Assembly: GCA_004026145.2 (NCBI GenBank)
Contig: CP034986.1
Coordinates: 12,594,804-12,658,803, forward strand
Direction of reading: 5' to 3'
DNA length: 64,000 bases
From: Takifugu bimaculatus
Taxonomy: Eukaryota; Chordata; Actinopteri; Tetraodontiformes; Tetraodontidae
The stretch's first letter is position 1; each line of letters begins with the position of its first letter. Positions 1 through 15,641 of the stretch are shown here, in pieces. A program made the translations under genes and the position numbers. The notes under the pieces are model-generated. The model saw only the letters and a program-made list of their open reading frames with translations, did no database searches and was not told the DNA's origin.

Positions 1-35
1 TGTGCGCGTGTGTGCGCGTGCGCGTGCGTGTGTAG

Positions 36-5489
<5,454 letters not shown>

Positions 5490-6081
5490 ACGTCCCTCCT
5501 GCAGTTCGTCTGCCATTAATTTAAAGTTAGATGTCTTGTCTCAATTTTCCTGCTTTTTCTGTTCAGACACAATCAAATCGTGTAGAGTTCGTCCACATAA
5601 ATACTATTAGAGAATAAGTTGTGTCCTGTTTAGGTTCTTCAGCTGTCCACAGCCTTATATTGAGTATTTTTCTATCTCAAAAATATGTAGAACCTTTTCA
5701 GTCTGTTGTTCGCTTTAAAGAGGAAAATCAACTGTCGGATTAAGATTTATTCAGTAAAAGCAGATGTTTGTTGAAGGAAATCTATTGTTGATCTTATTTG
5801 TAAAACTGTATGTGATGGATGCTCAGTACAGCTCATGTGTCAGGAAAAAAGACAGAAGACCCTTTCATTTGCTTGCAAATAACTTTTGATATTTTTATTT
5901 CATTTACAATAATTTACATAAATTCATAAATATGAAAACCTCATCATTAAGTCATCTGGGATTAAGTGTAAGTGATTTCTTTTTTTATTGTCATGCATTT
6001 GTTTCTAATAAGCTTCACTGACCAACAAACGCTCTGCTGCCTCGTCCTCGTCCACCTCCATCTGAATTATCTCTCCTCCTC
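5490..6081. other. Convergent gap between EFR3B and pomc (3' UTRs)
   Basis: The two genes meet tail-to-tail with 592 bp between stop codons, so this stretch should hold both 3' untranslated regions. A reverse-strand AATAAA at 5894-5899 serves pomc. I see no clear plus-strand AATAAA for EFR3B close to its stop. Confidence 0.6.
5894..5899 (-). terminator. pomc polyadenylation signal
   Basis: AATAAA on the minus strand, about 185 bp past the pomc stop codon, is a normal distance for this short-3'UTR gene. Confidence 0.55.
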
Positions 6082-6881
6082 TCACTTCTGCTGCTCTCCG
6101 TCTTTGTTGATGACGTTTTTGAAGAGGGTGAGCAGCGGCCTCTGGCTGCGTTCATCCCAGCTCTTCATAAAGCCCCCGTAGCGTTTGCTGGCCGGGGGAC
6201 TGCTCCAGCGGAAGTGCTTCATCTTGTACGAACCGTCTTTCTTCTCCTGAACGTTTCCCAAAAGCTGGCGCTGCTCCTCCTCCACCTCCTCCATCCTCTC
6301 CTGCTCCCTCTGCTCCTCCTCCTGTGCGGCCGCCAGCAGCTCGCCGGGCAGCTCCCGCCTCAACACTGCAGGGAACGCCTCTGTGGAGTCCTCCTCAATG
6401 CTGTTGGCGGTGTACACCTTGACTGGGCGGCGTTTTCGGCCGACGGGCTTCCCCCAGCGGAAGTGCTCCATGGAGTAGGACCGTTTGGCCTGGGGCGACT
6501 GGGAGGATGGAGGGAGGCTGAAGGAGAGGGCCTCTGGTTGAGGTTGAAGTTGGAGGTGGGCATTTCCAGGGAGGACGGGGGTCTCGGCAGTGAGGTCAGA
6601 GTGACAGCGGTTGATGAACTCCTGAGGAGAAGACGAGGTGGGGAAGCAAGAAGGTAAGAACAGCTCACAGCAGTCGTCATGTGACAGCTCTGTCATTTAA
6701 AAAATGTTTTTTCTGTTGCTGATGGTGATGGCAATGATGGCAGGGCTGCATCTGAAGGCATTACCATCAGGCTGTTGTCAGAGTTGAGCGCCTCACAGCT
6801 CAGACGGTCCCAACACTGAGTGTCGGCTCCTCGGGCCACACCTACAACCACCACGCTCACAAACAGCCACACAGGACCCAT
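6082..6881 (-). CDS. pomca: Pro-opiomelanocortin (teleost pomc-a type), complete coding region
   Basis: Precursor of ACTH, melanotropins and beta-endorphin, secreted by pituitary corticotropes and melanotropes and made in hypothalamic neurons. Two coding exons: 6881-6765 (ATG at 6881, residues 1-39) and 6621-6082, giving 218 residues. Residues 1-18 are a hydrophobic signal peptide (LFVSVVVVGVARG). ACTH starts at residue 87 after KR (SYSMEHFRWGKPVGRKRR, with the glycine amide donor and basic site that release alpha-MSH) and runs to the RR at 127-128. An acidic joining region follows, then beta-MSH at 168-184 (KMKHFRW) and beta-endorphin from residue 187 after KR (YGGFMKSWDERSQ). Gamma-MSH is absent, as in teleosts generally. 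Oddity: the third cysteine of the N-terminal peptide is phenylalanine (EFINRC where ECIxxC is usual), leaving three cysteines. The in-frame TTG further upstream is not the start, because the ATG at 6881 gives a normal signal peptide. Assignment to the a rather than b paralogue is by resemblance only. Confidence 0.96.
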
Positions 6882-7378
6882 TCTGGCTCTGGCCAATCAC
6901 AAATACACACAAATACCTCATCAGACACAGTTCTAAATGTACTCCCTCTCAAGCCATCTGTTTGTCTGACACTACTTATCTGGACAGCATTTATGCATTT
7001 ACATTGATTAGCTTTGTATTTTTATATTGTTTTCTATTCACAAAAAGATTAATAAAATAAATCTAAATTGAGTTTTAGTAACTTATAGGTTTTTCTGTGC
7101 AACCATGAAACCAAATCAAGTTCAAAGCCAAAACAATTTATTTTTGAAAAGAACTCTTATATGCTCTTTCTATTATTAGTTTTATAAATTATGTAATATA
7201 AAAACATTGATGTCGAATTCATACATATTAGTACACAAGATATTTCTGAAACTATAAATCTAATTTATATTAACTGATCTATGCATAAAGCCACGAACGA
7301 TTTAAGGAATAACTTTCACCAAGAATATAGACGATATAGCGAGCTAAAAGATATAAAAATAATGAATAATAATCTCAC

Positions 7379-7470
7379 CAAACTGTCCTGTTTGTTGCGT
7401 TCTGCTGTTGTGCTCCTGCTGGCTGCTGAGAGACTTCTGTTGTTTCTCTCCTCTTCTGTCGTTCTGACGT
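7379..7470 (-). promoter_or_regulatory. Probable non-coding exon 1 and promoter of pomc
   Basis: POMC genes have an untranslated first exon. On the minus strand a strong donor (TTTG|GTGAGA) ends at 7379, preceded by purine-rich, ATG-free sequence. A weak TATA-like CTACAAAAG lies at about 7480-7488, which would put the start near 7455. A 49-bp CA/TG repeat sits just upstream at 7504-7552. The intron to the coding exon at 6881 would be about 500 bp and AT-rich. No transcript evidence is available here. Confidence 0.45.
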
Positions 7471-7500
7471 TTAGGCAGACTTTTGTAGTCTGTCGGCCCG

Positions 7501-7503
<3 letters not shown>

Positions 7504-7552
<49 letters not shown>
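7504..7552. repeat. (CA)n microsatellite immediately upstream of the pomc promoter
   Basis: A nearly pure CA/TG dinucleotide run of about 49 bp, within about 50-100 bp of the inferred pomc transcription start. Confidence 0.95.
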
Positions 7553-7553
<1 letters not shown>

Positions 7554-9210
7554 GAACACAGTCACATGTGATGATGTCATACCAAGGAGTCATTCATGCT
7601 CGTAAACACACAAAAGGGACAATCAACGAAATTTCTTTCCCTAATGCACACAATACCATGCATCCAAAAGTTGATTTTCCAAACCATTTGACTTTTATTT
7701 CTCCAATTTTATGTACTTAGAAACATCAATACGGACAAAAACCCAAAGCAACTTTTAAAAAAGAAAAAAGGAAATCAGTGTGACGGTCTGCCGTCCACGC
7801 TTGTTTTCACAGGCCCTGTGTTAAACGTGTTAAATGTCAGCGGTCAGATTAGACAGATTAGCACCGAGCCGTCATGCCGTCATCACAGAGGTGAGGGGAT
7901 CCAGCCCAGCTGGCCCAGGGTCCACCTGCACCTGCTTCAGCACCTTCCTGTTGTCCGGAGCCACATTGTGACCGATGATTGGCCAACACCGGATCAATGG
8001 ATTTAATCTCCCCAAGCCATGAGCATTTTCCTGAACCTCGTCCGGTTCCACGTGCAGAATGGTTAATTATTTCGACGTCAGCGTTTTTTGTTCTGGAACC
8101 AAGCAGCCTCACTTGTAACTTTTTTTCCTTTCAGTGTCAACAGTAAAGATGCCCGACAATGATACAGGCCTGGCAGAGAATTATGATATCGATCATAAAA
8201 TAATGAGAACTGGTTAGAGTGCAGCGGTTGGATGAGACGTTGACCGGACCAGTACTTCTGTTTTTCTTTCTTTTTCTGATACAGTACCTTTATTCTCACA
8301 ATTCACTCAGTTTATCTAAATGGTTGTTGGAACTATTTTCTTTTTTTTTTCTCAATCTAATGGACCAAGCTGAGCTGCTTGTGAAGGTATACAAGTAAAT
8401 ATGAGCCCATTAGATTCGTCACACAGCCTTGAAACTCCATTCAGGCCATTATAGATAAGCACAAACACTCAGATATTGACAAGAAAAAGGAACTAATGGG
8501 CCCGTCAATCAAAAGTCATGAGATCGACTCAAGGCAAAGAAGAACCAAGAGTGGAAGCACTTTATAGCTTCAGTCATTGCATCAGTCGGTTCTGATCTGT
8601 TAGAATGTGATTAAACGATGAAAACAACGTTCAATACAGAAGACACGTTATGAAATAAATTACATGACAGATAATAACACAGGATCTATTCAATCTGTTA
8701 TCCCAGCCTTGGAATCCATCCTGTTTAAGGCAACGTGATAAAATAGACTAAAAACAAATACAACATTAAATATGAATAGAAATACATTAAAAATAAAGTC
8801 ACTGCGAGATGACGTAACAGTTTTCATCAGGACGTTTAGGAACAGAAGTCATCTGCTCAGGTCTGCTCTTTCTGAACAAAGAAAGAATCTCCGATGGGTC
8901 GCAGCCCCGTGTTCTCGGGTCAAACCGACCTTGTACCCCATTGTTGGTGGCGAGAGCGATGTGATTGGACACTGCTGTAAATACAGGACATCAAAGGAAT
9001 AAGTTCAAAATCAAAGTCACCTGCGGACTGAACTGCTCCCAACTACTCAAATTTGGTTAAAAGGCAAATCTTAATTGTCTTGAACCCCTCTCGGGGGTCC
9101 GCAGTGGTTTCCAGATACCTCAATACCCGAAAAACCCGCACCAAAATAGTGTTGGTCTGGTGCCCAGACCAAAGAAAGGGAGTCGCTGACTGGGGCCGGT
9201 CTCTCCCCTC
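7553..9210. other. pomc upstream region and NLR 3' flank
   Basis: No gene is recognised over 1.66 kb. The part next to 9210 should be the NLR 3'UTR; a minus-strand AATAAA at 8289-8294 would give a 3'UTR of about 0.9 kb. The rest is presumably pomc upstream regulatory DNA, with AT-rich stretches and no clear repeat. Confidence 0.5.
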
Positions 9211-12200
9211 CTACTGAGAACACAGAGAGATTGAGGAACCAGGCCAGAACCAGAACCCAAAGCCGGGATAGAGGGGTTCAGTGAATGTGGTGTTGAAGCT
9301 TTCAAGGTGGATTATCGAATCGGTGCAGACGATGTAGAAAGACAAGACTCCGGCCGGCCAGTCCAGATACACAGCCACTCTCTGGGAGGGGGAGGGGGGG
9401 GAGGAGATGGATGTCGTTCTGCCTTCGTGGCAGACGGAATAACGACCTCCGTAGCAGTTGAGTCTCCACGACTGATCGTTCTCTCCAAACTCGCAGTGTC
9501 CGTCGTCGCCTTTCCTCCTGATACCTCGGTAGCTGACTGAGACGAAGGCCCGCCCTTCGTACTCCACTTCCCAGTAACAGCGGCCCGTCAGGCCATTTGT
9601 GCACAGCACCTGTGGCCACCAGTCAAATCTGTCCGGATGGTCGGGGTACGCTTGTTCCGCCTCCACAAACCTCACCGTCCTCTGGCTTTCTGACAGCTGG
9701 AGCTTTTTGCTCAGCGTGTTTGCGTCTAAGGTCAATTTGCAGCAATCTGAGGGAGAAAACACAACATGACGTTTCTCAACACGCTGAGTCGCTGCGGAGG
9801 AAGACCACTTACATTTGCCTAGACCTGGTCTCAACCACTGGACCCCAGCAGGATCCACCCTAAAACAAAGAAAAGGGAGACGTCGGTACCCAACAGCACA
9901 GATTTGGATCACACAAGCACCTCAATCTTTATTTTGTCCATGACCCCAAAACAAAGACGAAGAGCCTCTTCTACCTGAGAGAGTCCCGATTCAGCCTAGC
10001 AGACAGCAGAGTCACTCCCAGGTCTCCGACAGGATTGTAGCTCAGGTCCAGCTTTCGCAGACGGGAGTGTTTGGAGTTCAGAGCTGATGCCAGAGAAGCA
10101 CAACCTTCGTCTGTGATCAGGCATCCAGACAACCTGCAGCAGACACAACAGCCAGCGTGGGAGAACTCACAGGTGGTTGTGTCGTACATCACCCTCGCGT
10201 GGACGCCTCACCCCAGACTCTCCAGAGCACAGTGGGGACTTTCCAATCCGGTACACAGCAGCTTCAGTCCAGAATCTCTCAGGTCGTTGTTGCTCAGGTC
10301 CAGCTCTTTGAGACCAGAAGAGGAGGAGCTGAGAACTGTGGACAGAGCTCTGCAACTCTGCTCTGAGAGGTTACAGTTATCAAGACTGGAAGGGCGACAA
10401 GACAGAGACGCACCAGTTATTTTTCTCTGCCCATTCCAACGAGTATGTGCTGTCTGAATCCCACTTACAGAGCTCTTTTGGAGGCTTTAACGGCCGGCAG
10501 CAGCTTAAAAAGAGCCTCCTCCGAAGCAAAAAACCTCTTCAGGTCAAACACGTCCAGTTGTTTCTCTGACGACAACAAGATGAAGACCAGGGCAGACCAC
10601 TGGGCCGGAGAAAGGTCACCTGTGGAAAGTTTTCCAGAGCTCATGGACTGTTGGATCTGCTGCAGGAGAGATCGATCGTTGAGCTCATTCAGGCAGTGAA
10701 AGAGGTTGATGCATTTCTCTGCACACGGAGCCCCTTCAATCTTCTCTTTAATAAAATCAGCCATGATCTGATGAATTTTTGGTGTGTCTTCTTTGATCGG
10801 TTGCCTCAAGAACCCAGAGAGGAGGCTCTGGTTTGTGGGCAACGAAAGTCCCAGGAGGAAGCGGAGGAACAGGTCCAGGGTACCGTTTGGGCTCTGTAAG
10901 GCCTCTTCCACTGCTTTCTGGTAGAACCGTACAGTTGCACCCTCATCAACCTTCTTGGTTGTCGACTGATCTTTTGAGAGAAGGTTTTCACCAGAGCCGA
11001 AGTACCTGGTGTGGACATAAAGAGCAGCCAGGAACTCCTGAACACTCAGATGGACAAAGCAAAACACCTTCTGGTCAAAGAGGCCTCTCATCTCCCTGAA
11101 GATCTGCGTGAAGACTCCCGAGTACACGGCGGCCGCTTGGACATCGATGCCACACTCGGTCAGGTCGGATTCGTAGAAGATCAGGTTCCCTTTCTGCAGC
11201 TGCTCATGAGCCAGTTTTCCCAGAGCCTCCGTCAACTCGATGCTGTCTGGATTCCAGGGCGGATCTGCTGCGGCTCCACCGTCATACTTGATGTATTTTA
11301 GTTTGGACTGAACCAACAAGAAGTAGATGTACATCTCAGTCAGGGTCCTGGGCAACTCTTCTCCAGCTCTGTTTCGCAACATGTGTTCCAGAACCGTAGC
11401 GGTGATCCAGCAGAAAACCGGGATGTGGCACATGATGTGGAGGCTACGCAATGTCCTGACGTGGACGATGATTCTGGTAGCCTCCTCTTCATCGTGAAAC
11501 CTCTTCCTGAAGTACTCTTCCTTCTGTGGATTCGTGAACCCTTGTATTTCCGTCACCATGTCGATACACCCAGGAGGGATCTGATTGGCTGCCCCGGGTC
11601 GCGTAGTGATCCAGATGTGAGCAGAGGGAAGCAGATTCCCGCCGATGAGATTTGTGAGCAGCACGTCCACCGAGGAAGACTCCGTGACATCGCTCACGAT
11701 CTCGTTGTGGCGGAAGTCCAGCGGAAGTCGACACTCGTCCAGTCCGTCAAAGACGAAGACCACCCTCAGTTCTTCAAACTTGATTCCCGCTCGCTTTGTT
11801 GGCGCGAAGAATCGGTGAAGCAGTTGGACCAAGCTGCACTTGGTCCCTCTCATCAGATTCAACTCTCTGAAGGTAAAGGGAAACGTCAAGTCCACGTCCT
11901 TGTTGGCTCTGTCCTCAGCCCAGTCCAGGGTGAACTTCCGCGTGAGGACGGTTTTCCCGACGCCGGCTACTCCTTTCGTCATCACTCTCCGGATGGGCAG
12001 GTTCCTCCCAGGTGAAGGCTTAAAGATGTCTTCGCACCTGATGGTTTTTTCTGATCTGGCGGCTCTCCAGGATGCTGCCTCAATTGTTCTGACCTCATGT
12101 TCCTCGTTGACAGCTCCAGCTCTTCCCTCCGTGATAAGCAGCTCCGTGTAGATCTCATTCAGACAGGAAGTGTTCCCAACCTCCCCGATGCCCTCAGGCA

Positions 12201-13192
12201 GATGCTGGAATTTCTCTTTCAAGCTGGATTTTAATTGGCGCTGACAGACTCTGTGGGGACCACCTGAAGGACCATCCGACAAGAACCATCATGACCAAAT
12301 AAACAGACACCCGGCAGTCATGTTCCATGAAGCTGCTTCAGTCTGCTTAGGCCTATTCCAGTTATCGAACGAGTCATAAACACCTGATTCAGGTGAGTTC
12401 TTTCTATAGTTTTACTTATTAATCTGTGAAAACAGCCACAACTTCATTTGGTTCCAACCTGAAAACCATTCGGCCATCTTGTCCTGATCTGTGCTCCTCA
12501 GGATGTGCTTTATAATGACCACCAGCGCTTCTCTGGCCCGCGTCGTCTCCTCGTCACCCTCTGGAATCTCGGAACACTTCGGAACGTCTGAATGCAGACG
12601 CTCCCTGATCGCGTCGAGCTCGCCATCCACAAACGCTCCTATCCAGGACTCTGTGGGGAAAAAAGGTCAGAATCGTTGGAGTGAGTGAGTGGACAGGCTA
12701 CTTCAGTTTCTGTCTCCATGGTAACCACTTAGCTGTAGTGATGCCATATTCTGAAACCTGACCCCACAGAGTGACCCCACAGTTCCAGAGGCTGTAAGTG
12801 CTAATTCCTCACTGATCTTCATGGTGACGTCCATTTCTGAAGTCTATGGGACGGTGAAGAGATGAGTCACTCCTCAGGGACACGTGGCTGGGTTCTGCTT
12901 TTCCCTGCCCTCCCCTGAAATAAACACACAAAACATCTGAAGTGTGTGATCCATCAGTGCAAAGCTAAGTCTAAAGGCCACACACCTGAGTACAAGTCCA
13001 GGTCCGGGTTCTGGTTCTGCTTCAGATGTGCCTTTGTCTTGCTTTTCATGGCTGCGACAGACAATCACAGAGTCCAGAATGTGGAAGAACGTGTTCTGAG
13101 ATGTGTATCCTTCGCTCATCGTCTCACCTCTGAGCTCTTTTGTTGCTCTCACGAACAACAGTTTCATCGCGCTCTTCCTCACACCGGATCAT
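9211..13192 (-). CDS. NLR family receptor: FISNA-NACHT-LRR-B30.2 (NLRC3-like fish expansion)
   Basis: Cytosolic innate-immune sensor of the large teleost NLR-C family. Minus-strand exons: 13192-13128 (ATG, MIRCEEERDETVV), 13051-12986, 12914-12813 (PSHVSLRSDSSLHRPIDF, a family signature), 12650-12459, 12263-10469 (FISNA then NACHT), 10385-10212 (LRR, 174 bp), 10133-9975 (LRR), 9859-9813, and 9746-9211 (PRY-SPRY). The NACHT exon shows Walker A GVAGVGKT and Walker B VVFVFDGLDE. The last exon has the PRY start LTLDANTLSKKLQLSE and the SPRY motif CYWEVEY, ending in a normal stop. Length is about 1,045 residues, short for the family because only two LRR exons remain. The 12813/12650 junction is out of frame with the best-looking splice sites, so an exon or a weaker donor is missing, or there is a base error there. 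Otherwise all frames stay open and the gene looks functional. It has no NLR neighbours in the window. Confidence 0.88.
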
Positions 13193-13692
13193 GGTCCTCC
13201 AGCTTCCTCAGCACCTCTGTTGTCACGACAGAAGCGGCTGCTTCAGCTCATCTGCTCCTGAGTCGTCAGTGTCGTGAGTCCAGTGTGACGGCGAAATGCG
13301 ATGTATGGTAATATATGGTGTATATATATGGGATGTTCCGGTATTTTACTACCTTACCTCCAGCTGAACGGCGGCAGCTCCGATCGCGACCGAAAAACTC
13401 AATTCGAGAGCGAAAGTTAACACATCCGCTTTGGGTTTATGAGTCACGTATCTGGTGATTCCGCCCATGTCCGATGGTGTCTGTTAATAGTATTAAACCT
13501 TAATTTCTCCTTTCATGAACATATGAGACGCCATCGACGCTTCCAAAAAGAAAACCAACATTCACATGGGGCGTAAAACGCCCCCCCTCAAACACAGTTT
13601 TTGGCTCCTTAACAGCCTGTATTTATTTCTGAGGAACATGGAGAGGGGCCGGGGCCAGGGGCCGGGGCCCCCTCTCTCCCCACCTCTGACCT

Positions 13693-13767
13693 GGCAGGAT
13701 CTGAACCACCTTTCCCAGGACTGTGGACTCGGAGCCACAGCCTGTCCCACCAGGCCATTCCCCCTCC
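13693..13767 (-). pseudogene. tRNA-Ser-like relic (anticodon CGA position)
   Basis: On the minus strand the sequence reads as a degenerate class II tRNA: an A-box-like TGGCCTGGTGGGACAGG, a six-base-pair anticodon stem CTGTGG/CCACAG around a loop containing CGA, a long variable region, and a B-box-like GGTTCAGATCC followed by TGCC as in serine tRNAs. The acceptor and T stems do not pair well, so this is a relic or tRNA-derived repeat rather than a working gene. It could also be chance resemblance. Confidence 0.35.
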
Positions 13768-13974
13768 TGGAGAACTGCTTTATCATGCTTTTAGGTTTCA
13801 ACTTCATGTGTTGAACGTTAAAAGTGAAGAATCTGTGATTTGAACCCCAAATCAGCTCACTGATCGACCAGCAGCTCTTTATCAGAGAATTTGTCTTTTT
13901 CGTTTGGACCACAATGATGTTTTTTTTTTTTTTTTAATTTAAAAAAAAGGCAGAAAACTCTCAATATCTTCAAA

Positions 13975-14030
13975 GGCTGAAGTGGATTTGAACCCACAGA
14001 AGCACAAGCCCATGTTTTGCTGCTTCAGCC
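13975..14030 (-). other. Short tRNA-like fold with intact B-box
   Basis: On the minus strand the ends GGCTGAAG and CTTCAGCC pair perfectly over 8 bp, and the B-box GGTTCAAATCC sits in a T-arm-like hairpin next to the 3' strand, as in a tRNA. At 56 nt it lacks room for a normal D-arm. A tRNA-derived SINE remnant or a coincidental fold are both possible. Confidence 0.3.
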
Positions 14031-14510
14031 ACTGAAGCTGCTGTTTTTCCTGTCTCAGACTTTTTATCTGGAATTATTATATATGGATTTTAATATTAAT
14101 TCAAGCAGCTAAATGTGAGACAATGTGACTTTATTTCAGTGTTATAGTGAACTCAGCGATAAGAACGATGCTCCAGATGTTGGGGGGCATTCAACACATG
14201 ACAGGTGAAGGGTTAAAACGATTGTCTGATGTTTTGGGGAGAAAAATATAGAACAAAAAAGGCATAAAAGAATATACAGTCACCCCGTGGGTGACCCGGA
14301 CTTGAAGGTCAAAGATAGTTGAAAATAATAGCTGAAAATAAGCACAAAAATATTTTCAATAAAATGCACATTTGTCGCATAGATGTTACTGAAATGTTAC
14401 ACATTTGTCAGTAAATCGACTGTTGTCTTCAGCGGATCCTGCTTAAGTTTTGTTCAAATAAAAAAAGAGAACGTGGATAAATATGATAAAGGTGCAGGTC
14501 GCGGGTGCAG

Positions 14511-14524
14511 CCACCAGAGGGAGC
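14511..14524 (+). promoter_or_regulatory. CTCF-like motif between the NLR/pomc side and the gbx2 side
   Basis: CCACCAGAGGGAGC closely matches the vertebrate CTCF core. It lies in intergenic DNA near the junction of two unrelated syntenic blocks, where a boundary element would make sense. Sequence match only. Confidence 0.4.
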
Positions 14525-15012
14525 TCTGTCACTGTGTCCTGAGAACGCCACAAATTGTTGCTTCTCAGAAACGCTGCTTTTCTGGGCTGACCGGGTCTTT
14601 AAGTGTTTCTACATGGGATACTGAAGGCCAGAGGCGCAGGTGAATTCACCCAAGCTAGTGCTAACAATCGTAGCACAGCAAACGAACAAAACCTCTGACA
14701 CTTAAAACAAGATCAGTATAAAACAGTCGTCCTCTAAGGCCCAGAGGGGGGGTCGATCCCCCCAACTCCTCATCCTCAAACCCCCCTTTCAGTTGAAGAT
14801 TTACTTTGGTTTTCATCTTTGAGAGGGGAAAAAGAGATTAAGCACAGATGAGGGATGAGCTTCAGTTTCAGACACTTGAACCATTTTGAGGGATTTGAAC
14901 CAAATGGGCGTCGTCGTCACGATGGAAACGCACCACTTCCTGTCTGTGCCAGAGCGCTGCTAATTAGCCTGTGTGTAATTTTCACAACTGACGATTACAG
15001 CTGGAGGGGTTG

Positions 15013-15014
<2 letters not shown>

Positions 15015-15075
<61 letters not shown>
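15015..15075 (+). repeat. (TG)n microsatellite
   Basis: About 30 uninterrupted TG units in the NLR-gbx2 intergenic region. Confidence 0.97.
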
Positions 15076-15154
15076 TGCAATGGATGCTTAACAAGCCAGC
15101 CTGCCAAGCGCTTGACCCACTTCCCAAAGAAAATCCCACAGGACTGTCTGTCTA

Positions 15155-15203
<49 letters not shown>

Positions 15204-15555
15204 CTTGATGTGTGTTTGCTTGAACACTTTTAGTAAATGTGCTCCGATTATTCTCTGATGCCTCCTTAATTGGTGGCTTTAATCTTTGAGGGTGAAACGG
15301 TTGAACTTAGAGGGGAAACTCCGGCCAAACGCCGACCCGGCCGCGCGATCTGTGCCTCTGTCTTCGTTTGGTCCTGCCTGCCTCGGTCCAGGTGGGTTCA
15401 TAGAGCGGAACAAACTCTGTCACCTTTTCTGCTTCTTGCCGTTAATCAAATTATTCAGAAAGTGTCCGGGCCACCGACTTCTGCTCGTTCAAGAAGGAGG
15501 CCCTCGAGTGGGAAGATGCCGCCCTGGGTTTGTTGTTCCAGTTGTGGTCCCAGAA

Positions 15556-15557
<2 letters not shown>

Positions 15558-15640
<83 letters not shown>
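15558..15640 (+). repeat. (CA)n microsatellite, longest in the window
   Basis: About 41 uninterrupted CA units (83 bp) in the NLR-gbx2 intergenic region. Confidence 0.97.

Positions 15641-15641
<1 letters not shown>

Noticed and set aside
6214..6657. A 147-codon plus-strand frame over pomc
   Set aside because: Antisense shadow of the pomc coding exon.
11383..12015. A 210-codon plus-strand frame inside the NLR gene
   Set aside because: Antisense shadow of the NACHT exon, which has clear Walker motifs on the minus strand.
13975..14030. A working tRNA gene
   Set aside because: Too short for a standard tRNA and lacks a normal D-arm and A-box spacing, so listed only as tRNA-like.
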